The notes beneath the pieces were generated by a model, which was given only the letters and a program-made list of their open reading frames with translations, was not told the DNA's origin and did not search any database. 17,683 nt of DNA, taken from contig JAIOTT010000143.1 of the NCBI GenBank assembly GCA_021106655.1, positions 1 through 17,683 of the forward strand. Direction: 5' to 3'. Every line of letters begins with the position of its first letter. Within the stretch, counting starts at the first letter, position 1. The translations under genes were made by a program, and so were the position numbers. This stretch comes from Bacteroidales bacterium. GTDB taxonomy: Bacteria; Bacteroidota; Bacteroidia; Bacteroidales; SMBSF77. Of this stretch, positions 1 through 7,327 are shown piece after piece.

Positions 1-102
1 AAAAATTTAGAAATTTTTATAAAAAGATAGTTAAAGCAGATAAAGTGAAATTAATAATAAAGCGAAAAGAATAAACTGCTAAAATTAAAATTATAAGGCC
101 AT

Positions 103-131
103 TTTGAAGTAAAAATATTTAACTATTTTCG
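103..131 (+). promoter_or_regulatory. Candidate promoter of the CLC gene
   Basis: TTTG at 103-106 is followed after 17 bases by TATTTTCG at 124-131, one base away from the Bacteroidota -7 consensus TAnnTTTG. The spacing equals that of the tRNA-Gln promoter in this window. It lies 16 bases before the ATG at 148, so the leader would be very short. The 100 bases before it are AT-rich and hold no gene that I can see. The assignment rests on motif and position only. Confidence 0.45.
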
Positions 132-147
132 CACCTGATAGTTTTCA

Positions 148-1929
148 ATGAGCATGAAAAAGCAAAGTTTATTGGGTCGTTTTCTTCTTTGGAGGGTGAG
201 GCATATTAGCGACAGGAATTTCCTGTTAATGCTAAGTGTTGTCGTTGGCCTTGCTGTCGGATTTGCGGCTGTTGTTATCAAAAATTCAGTGTTTTTTATT
301 CAATCATTGCTTACAAGCGGATTTACTATCAATTATCAAAATTATCTATATTTCATATATCCTGCTGTAGGTTTATTTGCTGTAGTTATTTTCATCCGTT
401 TTATAATAAAACAAAGTGTTGGTCATGGAATTCCAAGCGTCTTATATGCCATTTCTAAAAATAACGGGCAAATCAAGCGTCATAATATTTTCACATCAAT
501 TATAACGAGTGCCTTAACTGTAGGTTTTGGTGGGTCTGTGGGATTGGAAGGCCCAACAGTTGCTACCGGAGGGGCTATAGGTTCAAATCTGGGCAGGGCA
601 CTGCATCTGAATTCCCGGCAGATCACACAACTGGTTGGCTTTGCCTGTGCTGGTGCCATGTCGGCCATCTTTAAAGCACCTATTACTGCTATTGTTTTTG
701 TTCTTGAAGTCATTATGATCGATATGACTATGTCGGCCCTGGTTCCATTGCTAATGGCTTCGGTTTCTGCTGCTTTGACATCATATTTTTTTCTTGGGCA
801 GGATGTTCTGTATCCTTTTGAAATAAAGGAAAAATTCATGATCGGGGATGTTCATTTTTATATATTGTTTGGAGTTTTCGCAGGCCTGGTCTCTGTCTAT
901 TTTACTCGTATGTACGTTTCTATTGAAAGAGTATTCAGTCGTATAAAAAGCTGGTATTACAAATTATTAGCCGGCGGATTATCTCTCGGGATATTAATAT
1001 TTTTTCTTCCATCACTTTACGGTGAAGGATACGAAGCTATTAATTCCTGTTTGAATGGGAACTATGGCTATCTTTTTGATAACAGTATTTTTTATATTTA
1101 CAAGAATAATGAAGTAGTGATCCTAGGGTTGATTTTACTAATAATATTAACTAAAATCATTGCTACTTCAGTTACATTTGGCAGTGGTGGCGTAGGAGGG
1201 ATCTTTGCCCCGACATTGTTTATGGGAGCAAATACCGGTTTGTTTTTTGCCAAGACGTATAACTATTTTGACATTGGCCATATATCCGAAAGTAATTTTG
1301 CCCTGGTGGGCATGGCCGGTTTAATTTCCGGCGTTTTACATGCTCCACTTACAGCAATATTTCTCATTGCTGAGATAACAGGTGGTTATGGGTTGTTTTT
1401 GCCTTTAATGATAGTGTCTGTTATATCGTATGTGACAATAAGGATTTTTGAAAAAAATTCAGTCTATACCATACAGCTTGCTGCACGTGGTGAATTAATC
1501 ACTCATCATAAGGATAAAGCCACTCTTATGCGTATGCAGGTTAAGAAATTAATTGAAACCAATTTTAGCACTATAAACGCTGACGCTTCTCTTGGCGACC
1601 TGGTAAAAGTTGTATCAGATTCTCATCGTAATGTTTTCCCTGTAGTTGATAAAGATAAAACTTTTCTGGGTATAGTTTTTCTTGACGATATTCGCCATAT
1701 TATGTTCAAACCAGAAATGTATGATAATACCTATGTCAGAAATCTGATGTTTATGCCAGATATTATTGTGCAGACTGATGAATCGATGGAAGAAGTTGCA
1801 CAGAAATTCCATAAGAGTGGTAAATACAACCTTCCCGTCCTGAAAGATGATAAATATGTTGGCTTTATCTCCCGTGCAAATGTGTTCTCAGCATATAGAA
1901 AACTTTTAAAAGAGTTTTCGGAGGATTAA
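148..1929 (+). CDS. CLC-family anion channel/transporter with C-terminal CBS pair
   Basis: An inner-membrane CLC protein of 593 residues, moving chloride or similar anions. The three ion-pathway motifs are visible: GHGIP (92-96, in place of GSGIP), GLEGP (132-136, with gating glutamate E134, equivalent to E148 of E. coli ClC) and GIFAP (351-355). Y440 matches the pore tyrosine Y445. Hydrophobic segments fill residues 25-430, and two CBS domains follow at about 470-525 and 530-585, which in this family usually bind adenine nucleotides and regulate transport. At the internal proton-glutamate position (E203 in E. coli) the alignment gives V188, next to E187. Valine there is typical of channel-type CLCs, so proton coupling is uncertain. 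The first ATG is at 148; a second ATG two codons later is equally possible. The gene converges on the S41 peptidase gene. The family is clear; the transported ion and the mechanism are not. Confidence 0.95.
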   Translation: MSMKKQSLLGRFLLWRVRHISDRNFLLMLSVVVGLAVGFAAVVIKNSVFFIQSLLTSGFTINYQNYLYFIYPAVGLFAVVIFIRFIIKQSVGHGIPSVLYAISKNNGQIKRHNIFTSIITSALTVGFGGSVGLEGPTVATGGAIGSNLGRALHLNSRQITQLVGFACAGAMSAIFKAPITAIVFVLEVIMIDMTMSALVPLLMASVSAALTSYFFLGQDVLYPFEIKEKFMIGDVHFYILFGVFAGLVSVYFTRMYVSIERVFSRIKSWYYKLLAGGLSLGILIFFLPSLYGEGYEAINSCLNGNYGYLFDNSIFYIYKNNEVVILGLILLIILTKIIATSVTFGSGGVGGIFAPTLFMGANTGLFFAKTYNYFDIGHISESNFALVGMAGLISGVLHAPLTAIFLIAEITGGYGLFLPLMIVSVISYVTIRIFEKNSVYTIQLAARGELITHHKDKATLMRMQVKKLIETNFSTINADASLGDLVKVVSDSHRNVFPVVDKDKTFLGIVFLDDIRHIMFKPEMYDNTYVRNLMFMPDIIVQTDESMEEVAQKFHKSGKYNLPVLKDDKYVGFISRANVFSAYRKLLKEFSED

Positions 1930-1967
1930 GCTGATAGGTTTCCTTGAAGAATGATAATTTGAAATTA

Positions 1968-1988
1968 TTACGGGTTATGTGTTTCGAG
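1968..1988. repeat. Degenerate heptamer array (TTACGGG type), copy A
   Basis: Three phased 7-base units, TTACGGG, TTATGTG and TTTCGAG, fill the end of the 59-base gap between the convergent CLC and S41 genes. The array stops exactly at the reverse-strand TAA of the S41 gene (1989-1991). The same unit recurs in three other gaps of this window (11141-11172, 16024-16037, 17479-17540). Confidence 0.6.
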
Positions 1989-3617
1989 TTAAAATACATA
2001 ATTTTCATCTGATAGCATCTCCACTGCCTTTATAAAGGTACTGTCCGACCGAAGATAAATCGGATAAAAACCTTCATCATCAAAGATATTCCTGGCAATA
2101 AGAGACTTAATAAGATTCTTTATTCTGTTTTGTGAAAATTTTATTCCTTCTTCATCTCTTTGTACACCATTGTCTTCAGCAAATTTCACAAAATCATCAA
2201 ACATTTTAGCTGTAATAGTAAAATTCTGATCCAAATCTTTTGCGCTTTTGAACTGATTTAATTTTTTGCGATGTTTATCGGTATAGTCGAATGAAAATAA
2301 GTAGATCAGGTTTTTGTTTACAAGCAGGTTAAAATACCTGTACATTTCTCCTGATTTAACAGCTATATACACATCAGGCATTATGCCACCTCCCCCATAA
2401 ACGATTTTGCCTTTGGGCGTTGTATATTTTAAGGAATCAATAAAGCGTATGCTGTCGGCATTTTCCAATTCTCCATTGTCATAACGCCTGTGAAACTCTC
2501 TGTAATAATCTTCTATTCCGTTATTATATGATTTTTGAATACATCTTCCTGTCGGAGTATGATATCTTGAAACTGTTAATCGGATTGCCGACCCGTCAAT
2601 AAGGCCGAGCTGTTCCTGAACAAGGCCTTTTCCATAAGATCTTCGGCCAACAATTGTTCCTCTGTCATTATCTTGTATTGCTCCTGCAATGATCTCACTG
2701 GCAGAAGCAGAACTTTCATCTATCAGAACGATTAATGGTTTTTCATTAAAGAGACCTTTTTTTGTTGCAAAAGCGTAATCACTCGATCTGTTAATCCCTT
2801 CTGTATAGACTATTAATTCGCCTTTTTTGAGAAGTTCATCCGCCATACTTATTGCCTCAGATAGTAAACCGCCGGAATTGCCTCTAAGGTCAAGGATAAG
2901 CTTTTGCATACCCTCATCACTGAGTTTTTCAAGAGCTTCAACAAATTCAGAATAGCTTGTTCCTGAAAAAGTGCTTACTTTAATATAGCCAATAGAATCC
3001 TTTACCATATACGAAATATCAACACTATAAGTAGGTATTATGCCTCTGGTGAGGGTAAAATCAAGCAGACCTTTTTCGCCCCATCTGTATACGCTTATTT
3101 TTACTTCTGTCCCCTTTGTCCCTTTTAGTCTTTTCTTTACATCATCCTCCGGGAAATTAACTCCCGCAACCAGATCACCCTCAATCTTAACAATACGATC
3201 ACCTGCCAAAATACCTGCTCCTTCGGAAGGGCCACCAGGAATAGTATTAATAACGGTAATTGTATCTCTCAGCATCCTGAACTGCACACCTATTCCCTGA
3301 AAATTACCTTCAAGAGGATCATTGATCTCATTAAAATCTTCAACACTGATATATTGAGAATGAGGATCGAGATTTTCCAACATCCCAATAATACCTTTTT
3401 CCATCATCTCTTCCTTGTCAACAGAGTCAACATATGAATTTTCAATATAATAAATGACATCGTTGATCTTATTATACTTTTTCAGGTTTATTGAAAAGAA
3501 ATTATTATCAGCATTACTGAACGATACAAGTTTCATCCCCAGCAATATTCCGATAATCAAAACAATAGAAAATAGCAGAGGAAGGTAAATATATATTTTG
3601 CGTGATTTATTTGCCAT
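1989..3617 (-). CDS. S41-family C-terminal processing peptidase (CtpA/Prc-like)
   Basis: A 542-residue serine protease of the carboxyl-terminal processing family, acting in the periplasm on C-terminal tails of envelope proteins. An N-terminal hydrophobic segment (about 10-30) is an uncleaved anchor or signal sequence. A PDZ domain covers roughly 103-190 (GNFQGIGVQF to the LTRG segment). The protease core follows: LDLRGNSGG (242-250), then the nucleophile in SSASASE, most likely S305, and the general base K330 in SYGKG, 25 residues later as in E. coli Prc. The substrate-loop signature TPTGRCIQ (354-361) is intact. A helical C-terminal tail of about 150 residues follows, typical of the Bacteroidota version. 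The ATG at 3617 gives a short basic N-terminus followed by the anchor. A TACTTTTG promoter element lies 39 bases upstream. No natural substrate can be deduced from the neighbours. Confidence 0.95.
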   Translation of the reverse strand: MANKSRKIYIYLPLLFSIVLIIGILLGMKLVSFSNADNNFFSINLKKYNKINDVIYYIENSYVDSVDKEEMMEKGIIGMLENLDPHSQYISVEDFNEINDPLEGNFQGIGVQFRMLRDTITVINTIPGGPSEGAGILAGDRIVKIEGDLVAGVNFPEDDVKKRLKGTKGTEVKISVYRWGEKGLLDFTLTRGIIPTYSVDISYMVKDSIGYIKVSTFSGTSYSEFVEALEKLSDEGMQKLILDLRGNSGGLLSEAISMADELLKKGELIVYTEGINRSSDYAFATKKGLFNEKPLIVLIDESSASASEIIAGAIQDNDRGTIVGRRSYGKGLVQEQLGLIDGSAIRLTVSRYHTPTGRCIQKSYNNGIEDYYREFHRRYDNGELENADSIRFIDSLKYTTPKGKIVYGGGGIMPDVYIAVKSGEMYRYFNLLVNKNLIYLFSFDYTDKHRKKLNQFKSAKDLDQNFTITAKMFDDFVKFAEDNGVQRDEEGIKFSQNRIKNLIKSLIARNIFDDEGFYPIYLRSDSTFIKAVEMLSDENYVF

Positions 3618-3655
3618 GAACTGTAGATTATATTTTGATGTATTAGAAATTTTCG

Positions 3656-3663
3656 CAAAAGTA
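3656..3663 (-). promoter_or_regulatory. Candidate -7 element of the S41 peptidase gene
   Basis: Read on the minus strand this is TACTTTTG, a perfect match to TAnnTTTG and identical to the -7 element of the tRNA-Gln gene. It lies 39 bases upstream of the S41 start. I find no good TTTG -33 partner at 17-21 bases, so only the -7 half is supported. Confidence 0.5.
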
Positions 3664-3697
3664 CGGATTTTCTTAATCTAATACTTAAAGAAGAATA

Positions 3698-3766
3698 GCC
3701 ACAGATTTCTCAGATTAACACAGATGTATAAAGAGTTTTGGTTGGCGCGTGTCTTAGCGAGAAAAA
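3698..3766. repeat. Decayed CAGAT-type intergenic repeat
   Basis: CAGAT occurs three times at 3702, 3711 and 3721, nine and ten bases apart, within a stretch reading GCCACAGATTTCTCAG and onward. It is followed by TTGGCGCGTG and CTTAGCGAGA at 3742-3761. From memory, this combination resembles a dispersed intergenic repeat of environmental Bacteroidota genomes. It has no coding potential. Function is unknown. Confidence 0.4.
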
Positions 3767-3792
3767 AACTACTGATAGCAAGTATCTACATC

Positions 3793-3827
3793 AAAAATCA
3801 ACAATCGCTAACCAACAATCTAAAATC
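3793..3827. repeat. Heptamer array of AACAATC type
   Basis: Five units in perfect 7-base phase: AAAAATC, AACAATC, GCTAACC, AACAATC and TAAAATC. The array runs directly into the T-rich tail (minus strand) of the tRNA-Gln terminator. The unit differs from the ACCCGTA heptamers elsewhere but has the same period. Confidence 0.55.
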
Positions 3828-3855
3828 AAAAAGCCCCCTGCAAAAGCAAGAGGCT
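3822..3855 (-). terminator. Intrinsic terminator of tRNA-Gln
   Basis: On the minus strand, AGCCTCTTGC, loop TTTT and GCAGGGGGCT form a 10-base-pair stem with three G-U pairs (3832-3855), followed by TTTTTGATTTT. It starts four bases after the discriminator base of the tRNA. A stable stem with a U-rich tail directly behind a tRNA gene is a convincing Rho-independent terminator. Confidence 0.85.
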
Positions 3856-3858
3856 CTG

Positions 3859-3931
3859 TTGTCCGACCAGGGCTCGAACCTGGACTCTTCTGAACCAAAA
3901 TCAGACGTGTTGCCAGTTACACCATCGGACA
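3859..3931 (-). tRNA. trnQ: tRNA-Gln(UUG)
   Basis: The minus strand folds into a complete cloverleaf of 73 bases. The acceptor stem TGTCCGA pairs with TCGGACA over 7 base pairs, with discriminator A at 3859. The D stem is GTGT/ACAC around AACTGGCA. The anticodon stem TCTGA/TCAGA encloses loop TTTTGGT, giving anticodon TTG, which reads CAA and CAG as glutamine. The T arm is CCAGG/CCTGG around TTCGAGC. The 3' CCA is not encoded. It is a solitary tRNA with its own promoter and terminator. Confidence 0.97.
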
Positions 3932-3950
3932 TTTTCCCGAAACGGGACTG

Positions 3951-3979
3951 CAAAAGTAGAAAATATTTCCGAATACAAA
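3951..3979 (-). promoter_or_regulatory. Promoter of tRNA-Gln
   Basis: On the minus strand, TTTG (3976-3979) is followed after 17 bases by TACTTTTG (3951-3958), a perfect Bacteroidota -7 element. Transcription would start around 3944-3947, about 15 bases before the mature tRNA. The short leader contains TCCCG/CGGGA, a possible 5-base-pair hairpin at 3935-3947. Confidence 0.75.
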
Positions 3980-4030
3980 AAATATTACAAGAAATTTTAG
4001 TAAAAACTATACTACTAATGACAGTATCTT

Positions 4031-4109
4031 CCCAATTAACTTCCCCTCCCAATTAACTACTCAACTAATTAACCATTTAACTTTCCCCTAATTAACCACT
4101 TAACGTCCC
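4031..4109. repeat. AATTAAC-rich octamer array
   Basis: CCCAATTAACT occurs at 4031 and again at 4048. From 4055 there are phased 8-base units AACTACTC, AACTAATT, AACCATTT and AACTTTCC, then a 7-base step, then AACCACTT (4094) and AACGTCCC (4102). An equivalent reading is two 23-base copies beginning AATTAACC at 4067 and 4090. The array is strongly strand-asymmetric: the plus strand has C but almost no G. Confidence 0.6.
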
Positions 4110-4160
4110 CCCAATTCTGTTAAAAATCGTTAATTCACATTAAAATTTCAAACATATCAG

Positions 4161-4196
4161 TTTATATTAATCAAAATGAGTATTTTCGTTGATTAA
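4161..4196 (+). promoter_or_regulatory. Candidate promoter with flanking inverted repeat, upstream of the DUF2723 pair
   Basis: TATTTTCG (4181-4188) is one base from TAnnTTTG, with a weak TTTA (4161-4164) 16 bases upstream. A perfect 8-base inverted repeat, TTAATCAA (4167-4174) and TTGATTAA (4189-4196), with a 14-base spacer, brackets the -7 box, as an operator would. The ATG at 4244 is 47 bases downstream of the repeat. The arms are AT-rich, so chance cannot be excluded. Confidence 0.4.
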
Positions 4197-4243
4197 AAAA
4201 CAGTACATCTGTTGATCATAATTTTACCAAATCAGTAATAAAA

Positions 4244-7200
4244 ATGGGAAACTTTAAAAAACTAAATAACCTGATAGCATGGATAGTTTTTGCTATCGCT
4301 ACACTGGTATATTTTTTAACTCTTGAACCAACAGCCAGCTGGTGGGATTGTGGTGAGTACATTGCCACTGCATACAAATTACAAGTAGGACACCCTCCGG
4401 GAGCTCCTTTTTTTCAACTACTTGGCCGATTTTTTACACTCTTTGCCTTTGGTGATACTTCTAAAGTAGCATTGATGATCAATAGCATGTCAGCACTTTC
4501 AAGTAGCTTCACAATACTTTTCCTTTTCTGGACAATAACCCATTTTGCAAGAAAAATAGCTACTGATAACTCAGAGATGACTGAAGGTAAAAAATATGCT
4601 ATTCTGGGAAGTGGTATTGTTGGGGCTTTAGCATATACATTTAGTGATTCTTTCTGGTTTTCTGCGGCTGAAGGTGAAGTATATGCAATGTCATCCTTCT
4701 TTACTGCCATTGTTTTCTGGGCAATATTAAAATGGGAAGAACAGGCAGATGAAAAACATTCGTATAGATGGATAATTCTTATCGCATATCTTATCGGGTT
4801 GTCAATTGGAGTTCACCTGCTTAACCTGGTTGCTATTCCGGCAATTACATTTGTGTATTATTTTAAAAAATATAAACCTACAAACAAGGGAATTTTTAAA
4901 ACTCTTATTATTTCTTTTTTGATCCTGGCCTTTGTGATGTTTATTATTATTCCGTGGATAGTAATGCTTGCCAGTAAATTTGAGCTTCTGTTTGTCAATT
5001 CCTTTGGCTTACCTTTCAACTCCGGAGCCATTGTATATTTTATAATTATAATTGGTGGTATAATATGGGGGTTAAGATATACTGTCAGAAAGCAGAAAGT
5101 TATACTGAACACTATTATCCTGGGATTTACATTTATCCTGATAGGCTACTCCACTTTCTTTCTTTTATTGATCCGCTCAAATGCAAATACACCAATTGAT
5201 GAGAACAATCCGGAAGAGGCGATCAGCTTGTTGTCCTATCTTAACAGAGAACAATATGGCGATTGGCCCTTGGTACACGAGCAATATTATAATGCACCCC
5301 TCGACAGTAAAGATCCATATATAGATGGTAATCCTATCTATATTAAAGATAAGCAAGCAGGGAAATATGTAATGACAAACGACAGGAAAGAATCCCTGCC
5401 AAATTATGATCCCAGGTTTGAGACGATTTTCCCAAGAATGTGGAGCTCTCAGAAGAGTATTCATAAAAGTGCATATAAAAGCTGGGGTGGCGACAAGGGG
5501 ATACCAATATCTGTTAGTAAACCTGATGGAACTACTGAAGTGATCTATAAACCCACATTTGGTGAAAATCTAAAGTACTTTTTCAGCTATCAGGTAGGTC
5601 ATATGTACTTCAGGTATTTTATGTGGAATTTTGCAGGAAGGCAAAATGATATTCAGGGCCATGGAAATATTACAGATGGTAACTGGATAAGTGGTATTCC
5701 TTTCCTCGACGAAATGCGATTAGGACCTCAGGATACATTACCAAACAATAAGATAAATAATGCTACAAATAAATTTTATCTCCTACCTTTTATACTTGGT
5801 TTGATCGGACTTTTCTTTCACATGAACAGAAACAAAAGGGATACATTTATTGTTGCCTTATTGTTTTTTATGACAGGTTTAGCCATCATTATATATCTAA
5901 ATCAATACCCTTACCAGCCACGTGAACGTGATTATGCCTTTGCAGCGTCATTTTATGCATTTGCCATTTGGATAGGACTTGGAGTATTTGCCATAGCTGA
6001 TGCATTGAGTAAAAAATTAAATCCGAAATTATCCTCCATCTTGATCATTCTTATAACATTAATTCTTGTCCCGGCAAATATGGCACAGCAAGGATGGGAT
6101 GATCATAATCGCTCAGGTAAGTATGCTGCACGGGATTTTGCTGCGAATTATCTTAATTCATGTGCACCTAATGCTATACTGGTTACTAATGGTGATAATG
6201 ATACTTTCCCGCTTTGGTACGTCCAGGAGGTGGAAGGTATACGTACTGATGTAAGAGTTGTTAACTTTATGCTTGCCTCAGGTGCATGGTATATTCATCA
6301 GCTAAGCAGAAAAGTATATGATTCAGACCCACTTCCATTAACACTCAGGCCGGATCAATATAATAATGGTATAAATATGTATATCCCTTTCTATGAAAGA
6401 AGAAAAATTAAAGGCTATACTGATCTTAAAGAATTGATAGATTTTGTTGCAAGTGATAATGAGCAGACAAAACTGCCTTTGCAAAGCGGGAAAAAGATCA
6501 ATTATTTTCCAACAAAAAAAGTTAGATTATATGTAGATTCGGCTACAGTTGTTGGAAACGGGACTGTGCCAAAAGATAAGGCTGATAAGATAGTACCATA
6601 TATCGAATGGGAGATCAAAAAGAATTATATTTATAAAAACGACCTGATGATGCTCGACTTCATTGCTTCAAACAATTGGGAAAGACCTGTTTATTTTGCT
6701 AATCCATCGAGTGTAGCTGATTTTATGAATATCGATAAATATGTTCATGCAGAGGGTATTGTATATCGATTAATGCCATATCCGGCAGAGCATTATCTTT
6801 CACAGATGGGTGGAGTTAATGTAGATAAATCATATGACATCCTGCTTAATGAATGCAAATGGGGGAATCTTGAAGATCCTGATGTTACTGTCGACAGAGA
6901 AAGCTATCGTGATGCCAGAATTCCAAAAAATAACTATATCAGATTAGCTCAGGCGCTTTTGGATAAAAATAAGCTGGACTCAGCATCTAAGGTAAGTGAT
7001 AAATTCATTGAATTTTTTCCTGATAACAAAGTGAAGTTTGATTTCTATATGCTTCCTTTTGCAGAAGTATATTACAGGGGAGGCGAAATAGAAAAAGCTA
7101 ATGCTATAATTGAACAGCTGCTAAAAAACAATTATGCTGAACTGGTATATTATAATTCTCTTGATAATAATAGAGCCAGGGATTTTGCACAGCAAAAGCA

Positions 7201-7315
7201 GCAGGCTATTATGGTTCTCCAACGTCTTTCTGAAATAGCTCAGTTTAACCAGCAAGCCGAACTTCAGAAAAAGATAGATGATGCTCTCAAAATTTGGATT
7301 CCACCTGTGAACTAA
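4244..7315 (+). CDS. DUF2723 / glycosyltransferase family 117 membrane protein (TMEM260-like), copy 1
   Basis: A 1023-residue polytopic membrane protein of the DUF2723 family, classed as GT117; the human member TMEM260 is a protein O-mannosyltransferase. The first membrane segment (about 10-28) is followed by the family signature EPTASWWDCGEY, with acidic residues D35 and E38 placed like the catalytic acids of GT-C enzymes, and by GHPPGAPFFQ. About nine further hydrophobic segments reach residue 310, then a large loop (about 312-510), then four more segments (about 510-620) with PRERDYAFA around 560. A soluble C-terminal half holds NGDNDTFPLW near 650 and a helical TPR-like region from about 897. 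It most likely transfers a sugar from a lipid carrier to exported protein; donor and acceptor are not known. It is tandem with its paralogue at 7328. Confidence 0.9.
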   Translation: MGNFKKLNNLIAWIVFAIATLVYFLTLEPTASWWDCGEYIATAYKLQVGHPPGAPFFQLLGRFFTLFAFGDTSKVALMINSMSALSSSFTILFLFWTITHFARKIATDNSEMTEGKKYAILGSGIVGALAYTFSDSFWFSAAEGEVYAMSSFFTAIVFWAILKWEEQADEKHSYRWIILIAYLIGLSIGVHLLNLVAIPAITFVYYFKKYKPTNKGIFKTLIISFLILAFVMFIIIPWIVMLASKFELLFVNSFGLPFNSGAIVYFIIIIGGIIWGLRYTVRKQKVILNTIILGFTFILIGYSTFFLLLIRSNANTPIDENNPEEAISLLSYLNREQYGDWPLVHEQYYNAPLDSKDPYIDGNPIYIKDKQAGKYVMTNDRKESLPNYDPRFETIFPRMWSSQKSIHKSAYKSWGGDKGIPISVSKPDGTTEVIYKPTFGENLKYFFSYQVGHMYFRYFMWNFAGRQNDIQGHGNITDGNWISGIPFLDEMRLGPQDTLPNNKINNATNKFYLLPFILGLIGLFFHMNRNKRDTFIVALLFFMTGLAIIIYLNQYPYQPRERDYAFAASFYAFAIWIGLGVFAIADALSKKLNPKLSSILIILITLILVPANMAQQGWDDHNRSGKYAARDFAANYLNSCAPNAILVTNGDNDTFPLWYVQEVEGIRTDVRVVNFMLASGAWYIHQLSRKVYDSDPLPLTLRPDQYNNGINMYIPFYERRKIKGYTDLKELIDFVASDNEQTKLPLQSGKKINYFPTKKVRLYVDSATVVGNGTVPKDKADKIVPYIEWEIKKNYIYKNDLMMLDFIASNNWERPVYFANPSSVADFMNIDKYVHAEGIVYRLMPYPAEHYLSQMGGVNVDKSYDILLNECKWGNLEDPDVTVDRESYRDARIPKNNYIRLAQALLDKNKLDSASKVSDKFIEFFPDNKVKFDFYMLPFAEVYYRGGEIEKANAIIEQLLKNNYAELVYYNSLDNNRARDFAQQKQQAIMVLQRLSEIAQFNQQAELQKKIDDALKIWIPPVN

Positions 7316-7327
7316 ATTCATTTTTTT

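Larger units (their letters stand above)
3932..4243. other. 312-base intergenic region between tRNA-Gln and the first DUF2723 gene
   Basis: From left to right this stretch holds the tRNA leader and promoter (to 3979), about 50 AT-rich bases without visible structure, the AATTAAC-rich repeat array (4031-4109), and the operator-like inverted repeat with a candidate -7 box (4161-4196). I see no credible gene in it; the open frames overlap the tRNA and repeats and show no recognisable protein. Confidence 0.7.

Noticed and set aside
1954..1968. ATAATTTGAAATTAT palindrome as a bidirectional terminator between the CLC and S41 genes
   Set aside because: The stem has only A-T pairs, a one-base centre and no T-run; too weak to call.
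3935..3947. TCCCG/CGGGA hairpin in the tRNA leader as a regulatory element
   Set aside because: Only 5 base pairs with a 3-base loop, inside a leader that is normally trimmed off; no support for a function.
3724..4056. Open frame of 110 codons on the plus strand (and a similar one on the minus strand at 3798-4052)
   Set aside because: It runs through the tRNA-Gln gene, its terminator and the intergenic repeats, and its product resembles no protein family.
3793..4109. CRISPR array
   Set aside because: The repeats are 7-8 base degenerate units without spacers, and no cas genes are present.
7316..7327. Frameshift or split of one long gene between the two DUF2723 copies
   Set aside because: Each copy is a full-length protein with its own N-terminal signature; this is a tandem duplication, not a broken gene.
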